DNA of 64,000 nt from assembly GCA_003194525.1 (NCBI GenBank), contig NBIV01000017.1:248001-312000 (forward strand), written 5' to 3'. The translations under genes were made by a program, and so were the position numbers. The stretch comes from Gracilariopsis chorda. Taxonomy: Eukaryota > Rhodophyta > Florideophyceae > Gracilariales > Gracilariaceae. Numbering within the stretch: the first letter of the stretch is position 1; each line of letters starts with the position of its first letter. Positions 34,093 to 43,840 of this stretch are shown in pieces. Under the pieces are notes generated by a model. It ran no database searches, was not told the DNA's origin, and was given only the letters and a program-made list of their open reading frames with translations.

Positions 34093-34204
34093 TACCTACG
34101 ATGTGATGGCTAAGCACTGCAAACCATGCATTGGGTTGCAGAACCCGAACTGAGTGGGTGGAAAGGTCCCAAAATGGCAGTGGGTGTGTAGCATTCAATA
34201 TAAT
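34093..34204 (-). repeat. Gypsy right LTR, part 2
   Basis: It resumes with the TA target copy and CCTACGATGTGATGGC, and aligns with 23193-23297 over about 103 bp with 14 differences. Harbinger-2 begins at 34205. Confidence 0.65.
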
Positions 34205-34368
34205 GAGTGCATGCAGAAATTGGCCATATCGCCGCCTGGTCAAAATTGCACCAATAATAAGGAGCCAAGTCGTAACTCATTTGGCATGCACTGCTCCAAA
34301 TTTGGCAGATAGAACCGGGCCTCGAAGGGTCGACTCAGACCACCAGACCGCCGGCCAGTTGATGTCTC

Positions 34369-35574
34369 ATGTCCATCATGAACATGAGACTTCGAAAACC
34401 CGCAATAGCAGCTTGTTTAGCGGCGTATACTGCCGCTCTAAGCGTCACTTTTATCATCAAGAAACGCAATGCAAACCGCAGAACGTATGAACGGACACAT
34501 ACTGCAGCCCACCATACCCGTAAAGGGTTGATACATCCAAAGACCACCAAACAGCTCACTATTTGGCAGAAAGTGCTACAACATGGTTGTGATTCAGACT
34601 TCATCGTCACTACCAACTTTACAAGATCAATCTACACACAAGAGCTTCTTCCTCTATTTGTCAAAGCCCGCTTGACAACAACTTCTGGCAGCCCTTACAG
34701 AAGGACTCAGTCCAAAAGAGGAAGAAAGGCTCTGCTGTCGTCCGTTGACTTGCTGGCGTTGGCACTTGCGTATTTGAAAACCGGAGACAAAGCGTACCAG
34801 CTGTGTCCTTTCTTTGGTATTGTACCTTCAACTCTAAGTGTATGGCTCGACTACTCTTTATTTGTGCTTCTAAAAGCGACGAAGCTTCCTGAGGCGAACA
34901 AATTTTACGTTCGCTGGCCAATTGTTGAAGAGCAAAAGTCATCTGCTTATTTACTTCGTAACAATAGAAAATTTGGCCCACTGTTAGAGGGGGTATTTGG
35001 TATCACAGACGGAGGTCGATTTCGCTGCCAAAACTATGGAGACCCCAACTTACAAAACGCGTTCTTCGAGGGCTACACGCAACAAGAAGAGGTCACCAAC
35101 TTGTTTGTCTTTAACTTTTATGGCGAGATCATACATGCGGCCATAAATTATCCTGGAACCTGGCATGACACAAGGCTTGCATCTGTCTCTGGACTGTATC
35201 ATAAACAACTAAGTGATGAAAGAACCCCTCCAGGGATGGCCATTCTTGGAGACTCTGCATTCGTAAACAATACGAGATGCACCAACGGAAAAATCGTTCG
35301 CGCACGCAAAACGAACGAAACGAGTGATATACCGCAGTCAGAGCAGCTAGCCGCGATTGATCTCATTCTGCAACGGATCCTACCAAGCGAAAGGCAAAGC
35401 GCAGAATGGGGAATTCGGGCTCTCAAAGGTCCTTCTAATCGTCTTAGCGCTACGCTAACATCAGACGCAATACGGCGTGGGATTTTACTGGAGTTGTGCG
35501 TACGGCTGTTTAATTTTCGAACACGCACATTGGGAAGGAACCGAATTGTCAGCACCTACAACCCTTCCGAGTGA
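34369..35574 (+). CDS. Harbinger-2 transposase (DDE_Tnp_4)
   Basis: A 401-residue uninterrupted frame, a usual length for the family. A basic N-terminal region (IKKRNANRRTYERTH) and a helical segment (SSVDLLALALAYLKTG, FFGIVPSTLSVWLDYSL) resemble the DNA-binding part. Catalytic residues: Asp in GVFGITDGGRF, then INYPGTWHDTRLA, Asp in AILGDSAFV, and Glu in RQSAEWGIRALKGP. It would excise and insert the element together with the Myb-like partner encoded convergently 102 bp away. ATG 34369 lies 164 bp inside the left end. The sequence differs much from the Harbinger-1 transposase, so the two elements are separate families. Confidence 0.9.
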   Translation: MSIMNMRLRKPAIAACLAAYTAALSVTFIIKKRNANRRTYERTHTAAHHTRKGLIHPKTTKQLTIWQKVLQHGCDSDFIVTTNFTRSIYTQELLPLFVKARLTTTSGSPYRRTQSKRGRKALLSSVDLLALALAYLKTGDKAYQLCPFFGIVPSTLSVWLDYSLFVLLKATKLPEANKFYVRWPIVEEQKSSAYLLRNNRKFGPLLEGVFGITDGGRFRCQNYGDPNLQNAFFEGYTQQEEVTNLFVFNFYGEIIHAAINYPGTWHDTRLASVSGLYHKQLSDERTPPGMAILGDSAFVNNTRCTNGKIVRARKTNETSDIPQSEQLAAIDLILQRILPSERQSAEWGIRALKGPSNRLSATLTSDAIRRGILLELCVRLFNFRTRTLGRNRIVSTYNPSE

Positions 35575-35676
35575 TGCGCTTTGCTCGCGCGGGGCGCAGC
35601 CCGAGGACTAAAGTCCGCGAATGCGAGCTTGCGAGCGGAAAACCAAACAGGTGAATCGCCGTCCTGTTCAGTTGCA
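35575..35676. promoter_or_regulatory. GC-rich structured spacer between convergent Harbinger-2 genes
   Basis: It contains GCTCGCGCGGGGCGC, GGACTAAAGTCCGCG and GCGAGCTTGCGAGCGG, a run of short inverted repeats. AAAGTCCGCG and GCGAGCGGA also occur in the matching spacer of Harbinger-1. Likely marks the 3' ends of both transcripts. Confidence 0.4.
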
Positions 35677-36540
35677 TTACTGATCATTTCCTTCTGGGTT
35701 GACCGCGGAGAGTTTTCCAACCAGTAGGTTTAGAGTGTTGTTGACGCCACACAGCATCTCCCTTGTGTCGTTGATGCTCTTGTTTACTTCCTTACGAAAT
35801 AAATCCATTTCGCTCTTGAGCGCGCTGGACATGACTGCTTGTTGGTCGCAAGAGCTCGAAGCAGCATCGGAGCCTGAAGAAAATGACTTCGCAATGACAC
35901 CCATAAACTGCGACATAGACTCCACGCTTGTTACCAGCGTATCTTCCGTCTTCTGCTTCTTACCGTGTAACCCAGCAAACGCAACTGGTCGACGTTTCTC
36001 ACGCGCTCCAACTCCCGCCACGTTCTTTTCGCTTTCCAAATATTTCTTTGGAGAGATGCCTTCATCCTCGTCGTCACTTTTTTCTTCAAGCAGTTTGGCT
36101 CCAATTGTTGCTTGAATATCTCGAGCAATATGTTTAGCTCTTCGCACATTAGCGGGACACAAAGGATCACCGGTAGGCTTTTTAGAGTTGCAGAGCTTGT
36201 CAAATTTGTTCTTGAGAGAATCGTGGTCGTTGAAAGGTCTGTCACTGCTCTTGCACCAGATGTAGAACTCTTCCGCTACTATGGCCCACATGTTTGCACC
36301 TATTGGTTCAATCCGTTCAACGATATCTAAAAGAGCAGTAATGTCATCTTCATTATAGTCCGGGGCTCCTGTACGATCTTTTGTGTTCTTTTTTGTCGCT
36401 TTTGTTTGTTGGTTTTGAGATGTGACAACGGGAAGACGTGCTGGAGCGACAGGTAGTAACGACGAACTTTGTTGCGGTGGACACTGATGGGGCGCAACTT
36501 GATGGTTTATATCAACAATGGTGGATGTCGGGGTATTCAT
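35677..36540 (-). CDS. Harbinger-2 SANT/Myb-like protein
   Basis: A 287-residue uninterrupted frame. Residues about 60-145 form a SANT/Myb-like domain (YNEDDITALLDIVERIEPIGANMWAIV begins it, then FNDHDSLKNKFDKL and the motif KKPTGDPLCP). A Lys-rich acidic linker (EEKSDDEDEG) and a basic stretch (REKRRPVAF..KKQK) follow, then a Ser-rich region and a C-terminal helix likely to coil. In PIF/Harbinger elements this second protein binds DNA and aids nuclear import of transposase. Gln/Pro-rich N-terminus. No break seen. Confidence 0.85.
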   Translation of the reverse strand: MNTPTSTIVDINHQVAPHQCPPQQSSSLLPVAPARLPVVTSQNQQTKATKKNTKDRTGAPDYNEDDITALLDIVERIEPIGANMWAIVAEEFYIWCKSSDRPFNDHDSLKNKFDKLCNSKKPTGDPLCPANVRRAKHIARDIQATIGAKLLEEKSDDEDEGISPKKYLESEKNVAGVGAREKRRPVAFAGLHGKKQKTEDTLVTSVESMSQFMGVIAKSFSSGSDAASSSCDQQAVMSSALKSEMDLFRKEVNKSINDTREMLCGVNNTLNLLVGKLSAVNPEGNDQ

Positions 36541-36775
36541 TGCAAAACTGCACGTTGCAAGTCAGGTTGTTCTCAGTGAGATGCTGAGATTGATAGGCAG
36601 TGATCTACATGGAGTGCGTAGGGACATGATGTATCGGTTGAGGGCTTCGCGCCATTATTTGGCGCGTTCGGTGATGTATGTATTTCTGAATCGCATGAGG
36701 TCCCCGCCAAATATTTGACCGAATGACCGACATGGAATTTCTGCATGCACTCAATATATCTCTGCGTTCTAGGAC

Positions 36776-39600
36776 AGTAGTTGATCCATTTTCCATTTTT
36801 GTTTGGTAGTTCGTTTTGACTGATGGGATTCCCCTGCGTCGTTTACCGAAAAATTAAAAAAAGTAGCTGATTTCTGATCTGTTATCAAACAACGGTTTAC
36901 ATCTTTTTACGTTTACTTGTGCTTGCGCAAGTAACAGTCTTGAGGTTGGGCTTTCAAAGGGTGACCCCAGATTTGATTTCAAAAGTCTGTACTTCTTGTG
37001 ATCTAATTTGGTACTGGCATTCGAGTGTTCCGTGCGTTCCTAGACCCTATTACTAGTCTTGGAGATCTTGGCTGGTTCTATGGGTACAGTTGTTTCATTG
37101 GCACTGACAACATGTTGGTCAGTTCCTTTGGACAGTTTTTGGGCAACGTGGATCATTTGCCCTATGCCTTCATCCTCTGCAACGGAAACAAATTCCGTGC
37201 TTGAGGCAGTATTCTCTAGTTTCCTTTTTAAACTTCTCTAACCTCACATTTCCAGTTTCCATCGATATGGGTCCGCTATTCTGCCGGTGGGTGCCTACAG
37301 ATTTGCCGAATCTAATGGACCCCCCTTTTCTATACGCTTATTCAACTTTTTCCACATCCTTCATAGAGTCTGTAAAAGATGTGTATTCTTTCATACAAAG
37401 TTCTTTCCAATTACAACTCTTCAGACCTCTTGTCTATCGGTCTACCTGTTCTTCCATACTAATATTAGGAATATCCGGTATGATCTTCAAGAAGTATTCA
37501 TTTTACTGCTGGACGTCTTTCATCTGTTTCGACTTGCTCATTTTATCGCAAGCAAGTTTTTCTTTGTTCACTCTACTGAAGCGAGTCTCTAGACCATCAA
37601 ATACCTATCAGTACGCGCCTTCCGGAGCTCTAGCACGCAGCCGCGAGCTTCGCACATAGCCTCAACAGGAAAAGCTGGTGCACTGGTTCCAACCACCAGG
37701 CAGGCCTGCACCAACTCCTGAAAGGGGACTGCCATCGCACCTTATGGTGGCTCGACTGCGGTAGCAACCACCTAAGGAGCTGAAAATATCACCATTGGGG
37801 CAGAGCCAATAGCCTGGGTAGGAGACGCAGGCCCAGCCACCGAAGGTGATGGCGACGGAGGAGCCAGAGAAACGACCGCAGGCGCTTAAAACGGAGGTGA
37901 TGAAGAAGCAGGTGGTGGCACACTCATCAATGGGTGCTGCAACGCAGGAGCTGAAAGAACCGAAGGCATTGGACCCACCCGGGAAGGAGCGATCGCATCC
38001 TCCTCCATAGGTGAAACATCCATCCCAACCGCCAGAACTGCGGGCACCGACGCCGGAATGACACTGACGGAAGCTGCAGCAGCAAATGTAGGCGTAGGAG
38101 AAGTATCACTAATAAATGCAGGAGCTACCTCTAATCCATAAACAGGCGAAGGAACTGGCGTGCGTATCGACAGGCTCTCCAACTTAGGATCATAGTCGGA
38201 GATCTGCACTCGTGACAGCTTAGGCGTCCTCTCTTCAATATGGTGGGGTAAAGCAGCATATGCGTGCCCGTTATCGTCAACGTTTGGACTTTGCCTCATG
38301 GGGTAGAACTTATCTTCCCCATAGTCATACCACAGGACACCCAGGGTCTCAGAAGAGTCCACATGAAGGTTGCAATCAAGAAGAGCCTCCGCTTCGTCCA
38401 CACTTCACGTGGTGCCCCTGATAAGGTTTTGGAAACTCAAAGAAAGAATGAATCGAATCATGGCCACCAAAAGAGGAAGTAAACGACCCGGTGTAGGCTG
38501 GTACGACGAGTCCCAGTAGAGGTAGCCATCGCAGCTCTGCGTATAGCGGAGAAACCCCTCGTCCGCCAGCTGAAGGTACGCCATAAGGGCCCCCACAGCG
38601 AACTCCGTAGAGGCAATAAACATAAAAAACCTCTCAGGGAGCCGTGGGTATCCAGTACCTCGGAGGTGTGATATGCAAGACGACGGGCGTCACCACGCTC
38701 AGGCGAGGCGACTCCAATGAAGCCTCCAGGATTTGACGATGGGGACATAGTATTTGGAACGCTGACCTGAAGGCATATCATGGAACTCCGTGTTGTGCCA
38801 TCCCAAGAAGAATCCAAAAATGTTCCTGATGCGAGTTTTGTGCGTGGAGCTGGTACGTCAGCTACTGCGTTCTAACCAATATAGGGCGTCGTAGGGAGGA
38901 AATAAGGAAGTAACGTCAGAGGAGAGCAGCCATCCGAGATGCTGGCAGGGCGACGCTCCGCATGGTGACTGATTTCTTATGAAGGAGAATTTGCAGACGC
39001 CACTGCCTTTCGGGTTCCTCGATACACCTAAGATAAGGATTGTCGCAGTACCTCACCGTGTTCGGAGCGTTACCGCCATGCACCAGAACGTAGAACCAAT
39101 GAGCGTGATACGAATCATCACGGTTACGTTTGCCCTCACTCCAGGGAGTTTCGGGAACCGCAGGAAAGTGCCCCACTTGAAAGAAGTGCGCTAAATGATG
39201 GATGTATTCACTGACGTAGCACGGTAGGCTGACCTGCCGATCGTGGAAAGGCATGAACACCCAAGTCTCGTGATGATCGAGATGCTCTTCAGGCCGGAGT
39301 GGCGCGCCAATAGACGTTTGGTATACCTGAGGATCCATGGGAGTCAAAGATTGATCGTCGTAAGCTTGAGACATTCCAAAGGAGATGAAGAAAGCATGAA
39401 GAGCAGGGGAAAGTTGTGTGTTGACACCAGGAAAGGAGGCGGATAGCTGCAGAGGAGTGCCGACGCTTATTTTTCCTTCACGAATCGCGGTACCGTCGCA
39501 ACGCCGTCTAGAAATTTGTGTGGATGACGTCTCGGAGGACGCCCGAGACGCAGGTTGATCCATTATGCGGAACCGATTCATAGTTCTGCGTTGAGGCGTT
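36776..39600 (-). mobile_element. LTR-type element fossil, gag-like part
   Basis: Minus-strand coding-like segments run from 39581 down to about 37080. They comprise an N-terminal domain-like region (38916-39581), a middle part (about 38405-38860), a long Pro/Ala/Ser-rich segment (37886-38401 and beyond) and, near 37170-37230, a zinc-knuckle-like CLKHGICFRC. This layout suggests a gag gene, although I recognise no specific family. The region is broken, with about eight or more breaks. No LTR pair was found. Harbinger-2 borders it on the left. Confidence 0.45.
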
Positions 39601-40442
39601 CCTCCAGGATATGAAAGTCACCCACACGAGGGAGCGGAGAAATGGGGCTGAAATGCACCCAATCACCAGAAACAGTTACACCTGAGGTATGGGCGGACGC
39701 GGGTGGATATGCGTGAGATTAAAGCCGATTTTTCGCCTTGGAGGTTCCGAAAGGATGCCGCACGGAAGGAAAGCGTATTCAAGGGCAGCACCTGCGATGG
39801 AGGTAACGAGACTCACCGCTGCGAGGCGCGCTCCCAGCAGAGTCGCAGAATCACCGAGGAAGACGAGCGCTTAGACGTGATGCACCTTGAAGACGTGGTG
39901 CAATCCAAGAAAGGGGGTATGTAGTACATTGGGTACTATGCATGCTCTTAAAGATGGGCTTTTACGGAAAATTCCTAAGGGGGTACTCGTATTGTCTCAC
40001 TAGTGCCACGTGGCGCACCACTCCAGAGAAATCGTTCCAGAAGACTGTACTATTAGGTAAAATAACCTAACTTAGGTTGTTATAGGGTACAGTAGATAGT
40101 TTCCGTCGAGGTCAGCTCGCGGCACTGTATATAGTGCGCTGCTGGAAGCTCCAACTCCGGGGAAGTAAACCAAGCACCCTCGAGGCTTGTTCAAGTTCTT
40201 CTAGTTCAACCTCGTGATACTCACCTTCAGGTAAAGTATTACATCATCCTCTAGGTGTGATTTCTAAGCTACCAATACCGAGCGCGTCCCATAGCAGTGC
40301 TTTTAGTATTATCATACGCCCAGTGAACCCGCTCTCCGCGTGATGCTTGTGGATCTACATTCAGGATTCCCCCGGTCGCCGCTCATATAATAGGGAGACC
40401 ACCACCTATTGGAATCCATCTATTAGGCCGAATCTAAAACTT
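39601..40442. other. No gene recognised; possible LTR remnant
   Basis: No coding frame is convincing. TATATAG near 40128 and its position upstream of the minus-strand gag-like region would suit an LTR or leader, but I found no second copy to prove it. Confidence 0.3.
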
Positions 40443-43400
40443 CTAGTTTACGGACGAAGTGCTCACCACTGCCTGTACCACATACAACAATCGCGTGGAT
40501 GGCATCACTTCCAAGAATAAATTTCCACTTCTGGCACAATAATGTGGTAGAAACCAATAATCTTCGTAGTGTTCGGAATCATCGTCTAGCGTAACTGTGA
40601 TATGCTTGGTGACGCAATTAGAGAATGTATCAGAGATCAAGGATTCACGTTCTAGCACGTCCATGACAAGAAAAGCAGGTACTTTGGCACTCACAACATC
40701 CATCTCTACTAGCATTTTTGTGGTACCTCTCGCTGCTGGTAGTGGTAAGATAATCCGTCAAAGTGTATTGAAGCTGGCATCAGCAAACCTTAATAGAGTG
40801 CGTGAGAAGGGGTTACGGAGCTTTGGAAATCAAAGCTGGCTCTTTGCAAATATCCTTCGAAGGTTTTTAGATGACTGACCTCGGAGCTCCAATACCAACA
40901 ACGAAACCATACATCCGAGAGCGAGGGCCATCTTATCTTAGATCTGTAGCGTGCACGTGAGATATATTCAAATAAATAACGGCGTGATTTTGTTTGTGCC
41001 CTAGTTTAGTAGTTTGGTTTGAAGCCACTCAACGTGCTGGGCAACGAAATAGAGGCTGATACCCTCGCTGCCAAACCAAAAATCCTTCTTATTGCTCGGA
41101 GTACTCAGATATGTATCCTTACCGATTGTGGCCAAAATTTAGTTAGTATAGCACTCCTCATCAGCGTTCTCCATGTTTTATGCAAGGTTCATATCTCCCC
41201 TGATAAGCTCGTCGAAGGTTCTAATTTCCTCTGTGTTTTGGTTTGTCTCGACATCACATTTTGTACCATCTGTGGCATGACGTCTACCAAAAACCTCTCT
41301 CTATTGTGAGGAACAGGCCCGAGACGATGTAGACTGCTGATTCAACATTGCTGATGCGCTTACGAATACTCTCCCGGATAGCGCCACTATTGGAGCTGTG
41401 CCCTGGACTCAAAGTTGAATGGCGCTTGTGGCATTTACTTCGTCTACGGCTTTCTTCAATTGTTTTCGGCTGGAGAATACATCTACGGCGATCTCCAGCG
41501 CTATTTCTGGAATACCTAGAGTTGTTACGTAGAAAGTACGTCCTCCAAGAAGTTTTGATCGCGTGCATATCACTGATACAAAGCATCCTCTTCCACCAGA
41601 GGTGTTTTCGTACTCTTGGTTGCATTCATAACTTCCTGTTCCAGCTGCAAGCTTTCCCTCAAAGATATGATGAAACTATCGTGCAATAATTCGAAGTAAC
41701 TATTTTCATGCAATGCCAAGCACGTCCTTACGAAGATAAAGGATTTTGTGAGCTTCAGAACGAACAATCGAAGACATTGAGGAGAAGTTTTCTCAATTGA
41801 GGTTGCAGACTTCGTCAGACCTTCCAAAACTTTTGTTATTTTGTTTTCGGATATCAGCGTTTCGATTTTCAACATTTTCAACATGCTAAAGACTTGTAGT
41901 TGCCAGGTGTTGCTATTATACTCGATAAGCATTAGCTTCTCCATATAATCCAAATTCATATGTTCGTTAGCATTGTTAAAGAATAAAGTACGACCGGGGC
42001 CACAGAGGCCTTTCAAGAAGTATCCAGCCTTCTGAGCTGCAATCAAACTATGCTAGCGTGCACAGACGTTGTAAGCACGAATGGTGAGCTCAATATACTG
42101 CTCCATGTCACCAGTAAAGCGCTTGTCGTTGAAGTGTAGAAAGATATAGTTTGCCTTTCGCATCTCATTCGAATGTCCAAAACTACCATTATTATAAGCA
42201 TAATTGAGCCAGCTGGCCTGGCGGGACGTTTTTTTATTGTTCATCGTAATTTGAACAGGCTTAGAATAAGGCTGTGCTTGAACAGCACTAGCGCTAGTCT
42301 GAGCTACCACATCGGCAGCACTTTATGGGGCAATGCAGACACGTAGGTTTTCTGGGTGAAGTTAGTAGTGGATTATTATGTACCGATGTGTCATCGGTTC
42401 AGGTCATGTATGAGTGGACCCCTGGAATATTTTGGGGGACATTAGGCGTAAGTTTTATTTGATGTTTTGGTACCTTTACAGGGAGAGAGTACAGTATGAA
42501 ATCTGGGACAGATGGACTTGTAGCAACCGTGCGAGCACTCTTTCAATGCTGGTGTTATTCACAAATTTCGTCTTGCGCCGTGGCTGTCCGTGCCACCCAG
42601 TGACAAAAATATGCGGACACCTGGCGTGGAGTGATATAGAAGTGGTATTCTTAGTATGACTATGATCGATTAGTACTTTAAGGAGACGAAACGGCGGTTT
42701 CCACCTGAAGTAAAACTAAGCTGTCACTCAAATCTGTGTTTATCACCTGCCACGGTTGCGAACGTTTTCTGGAGTCCTGCCAGATTGGATCTCGTTACAA
42801 TACCCCCTAAAGTGTCATTCTAGACTTTAAATCTGTTCTAACCGGTGTGTTTGTCTACTGTAACCTATCATTACCGTTGTGGTTGTCGGTATTATGTAAA
42901 TAGCTGTCCGACGCAGTATTCAGTTCTGCCTCTCTGGCGGGATAAGCTTCAGCTGCATTGCCGGGTCTGTTTTGGCTTCCTGCATGAAACTCTCAGTCGG
43001 TGCCTTTTCCTTTGCTCCGGCGTTTTTTTCCATTCTTTTTCAGGATTTTCCTTGCACAAGAGCACCACTTACATGGATCAGCACCTCAAACCAACCATCT
43101 GATACATCAATTCCTAGTTGCACTTCCATAGTTATATCCAGCAGCCACTTCTGTTGAACATCCGAAAAACGTGTGGTACGGTGCGCTCTACCGCTGAGAC
43201 TAACTCACAAGAGGCAAGGCTCCAAACACCTTGGGAAGCCTTCCCGTCAAAGGATGTTGCTCCAAAAACTTGGTAAAGGCAATCCTTCCATACGAAAACC
43301 TTCAACTGGGGCTAAGGCTAGTGTTCCATGATGTGGGACAACGAGATCACCGCTCGACTAACGAGATGCCAAACGATTACGACGATAAACATCCACACCA

Positions 43401-43718
43401 ATGTTCATAATGTCCAGAGAAGTATCAAGTAGATTCATGGAGCATATGTTGGTGATCGGAGATCGTTTACATGCTTCACATGAATCAAAATTAAAGTAAG
43501 TCTTCAGGTCTTCAGGAATGATATGAAGCTCAAGCAAGTCCGCAATATCACAGAATATCTGCACGGGGAACCACGGGCAATTGAAGACTACTTCCGTCAA
43601 AGAACTTTCCAAAGACTGTGCGAAACGTCTCATCATTTCCTTAAATTCAGCCCTATGAACGGCAGTTAACGCAATAATAGTGTTTGAATCGACCACTACG
43701 TACATTTTAAGTGTATGC

Positions 43719-43840
43719 TGAGACAGAACGTGCTCCCCTGGCCACCGTGCTTCAAGTGCGTCGGCGGCCGTGGTTTCTTTTATTTGGAATTGCGGCCGTG
43801 CTTACCGCCTGTGCACTGTAGGCCGCTACTGGGCGTCTGA
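43719..43840 (-). repeat. 3' LTR of copia fossil 2
   Basis: TGAGACAGAACG...GGGCGTCTGA on the plus strand; partner of 48260-48381. Flanked by TATGC at 43714-43718. Confidence 0.85.

Larger units (their letters stand above)
18310..34204 (-). mobile_element. Old Ty3/gypsy (chromodomain type) fossil with nested insertions
   Basis: LTRs of about 254 bp lie at the two ends, each interrupted by a later element. Parts read on the minus strand: gag (about 30640-31200), protease (about 30195-30515), RT and RNase H (about 28520-30180), integrase with its zinc-binding region and DDE core (about 27690-28510), a post-integrase tail (about 27230-27460) and, beyond the Harbinger insertion, a chromodomain-like end (about 23330-23550). 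LTR copies differ at roughly one site in five, so it is old; about ten breaks are visible in the coding part. Insertions within it are a copia element (18419-23147), a Harbinger element (23555-27208) and a pogo-like element (31912-34092). A second Harbinger (34205-36752) sits at its right edge, and a few LTR bases may continue after 36753. Confidence 0.75.
34205..36752 (+). mobile_element. PIF/Harbinger element 2, looks whole
   Basis: Terminal inverted repeats start GAGTGCATGCAGAAATT at both ends (34205 onwards and inverse at 36736-36752), with weaker matching further in. AAT occurs directly outside both ends (34202-34204 and 36753-36755), a 3-bp duplication as expected for the superfamily. 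The element has an uninterrupted transposase gene and an uninterrupted convergent Myb-like gene. It sits at the right edge of the gypsy LTR. Being whole in both genes and ends, it is the best candidate for an active transposon in the window. Confidence 0.85.

Noticed and set aside
37201-37659. Plus-strand Phe/Leu/Ser-rich frame resembling a membrane protein
   Set aside because: The opposite strand carries the gag-like sequence with a zinc-knuckle-like motif; the hydrophobic frame is its shadow.
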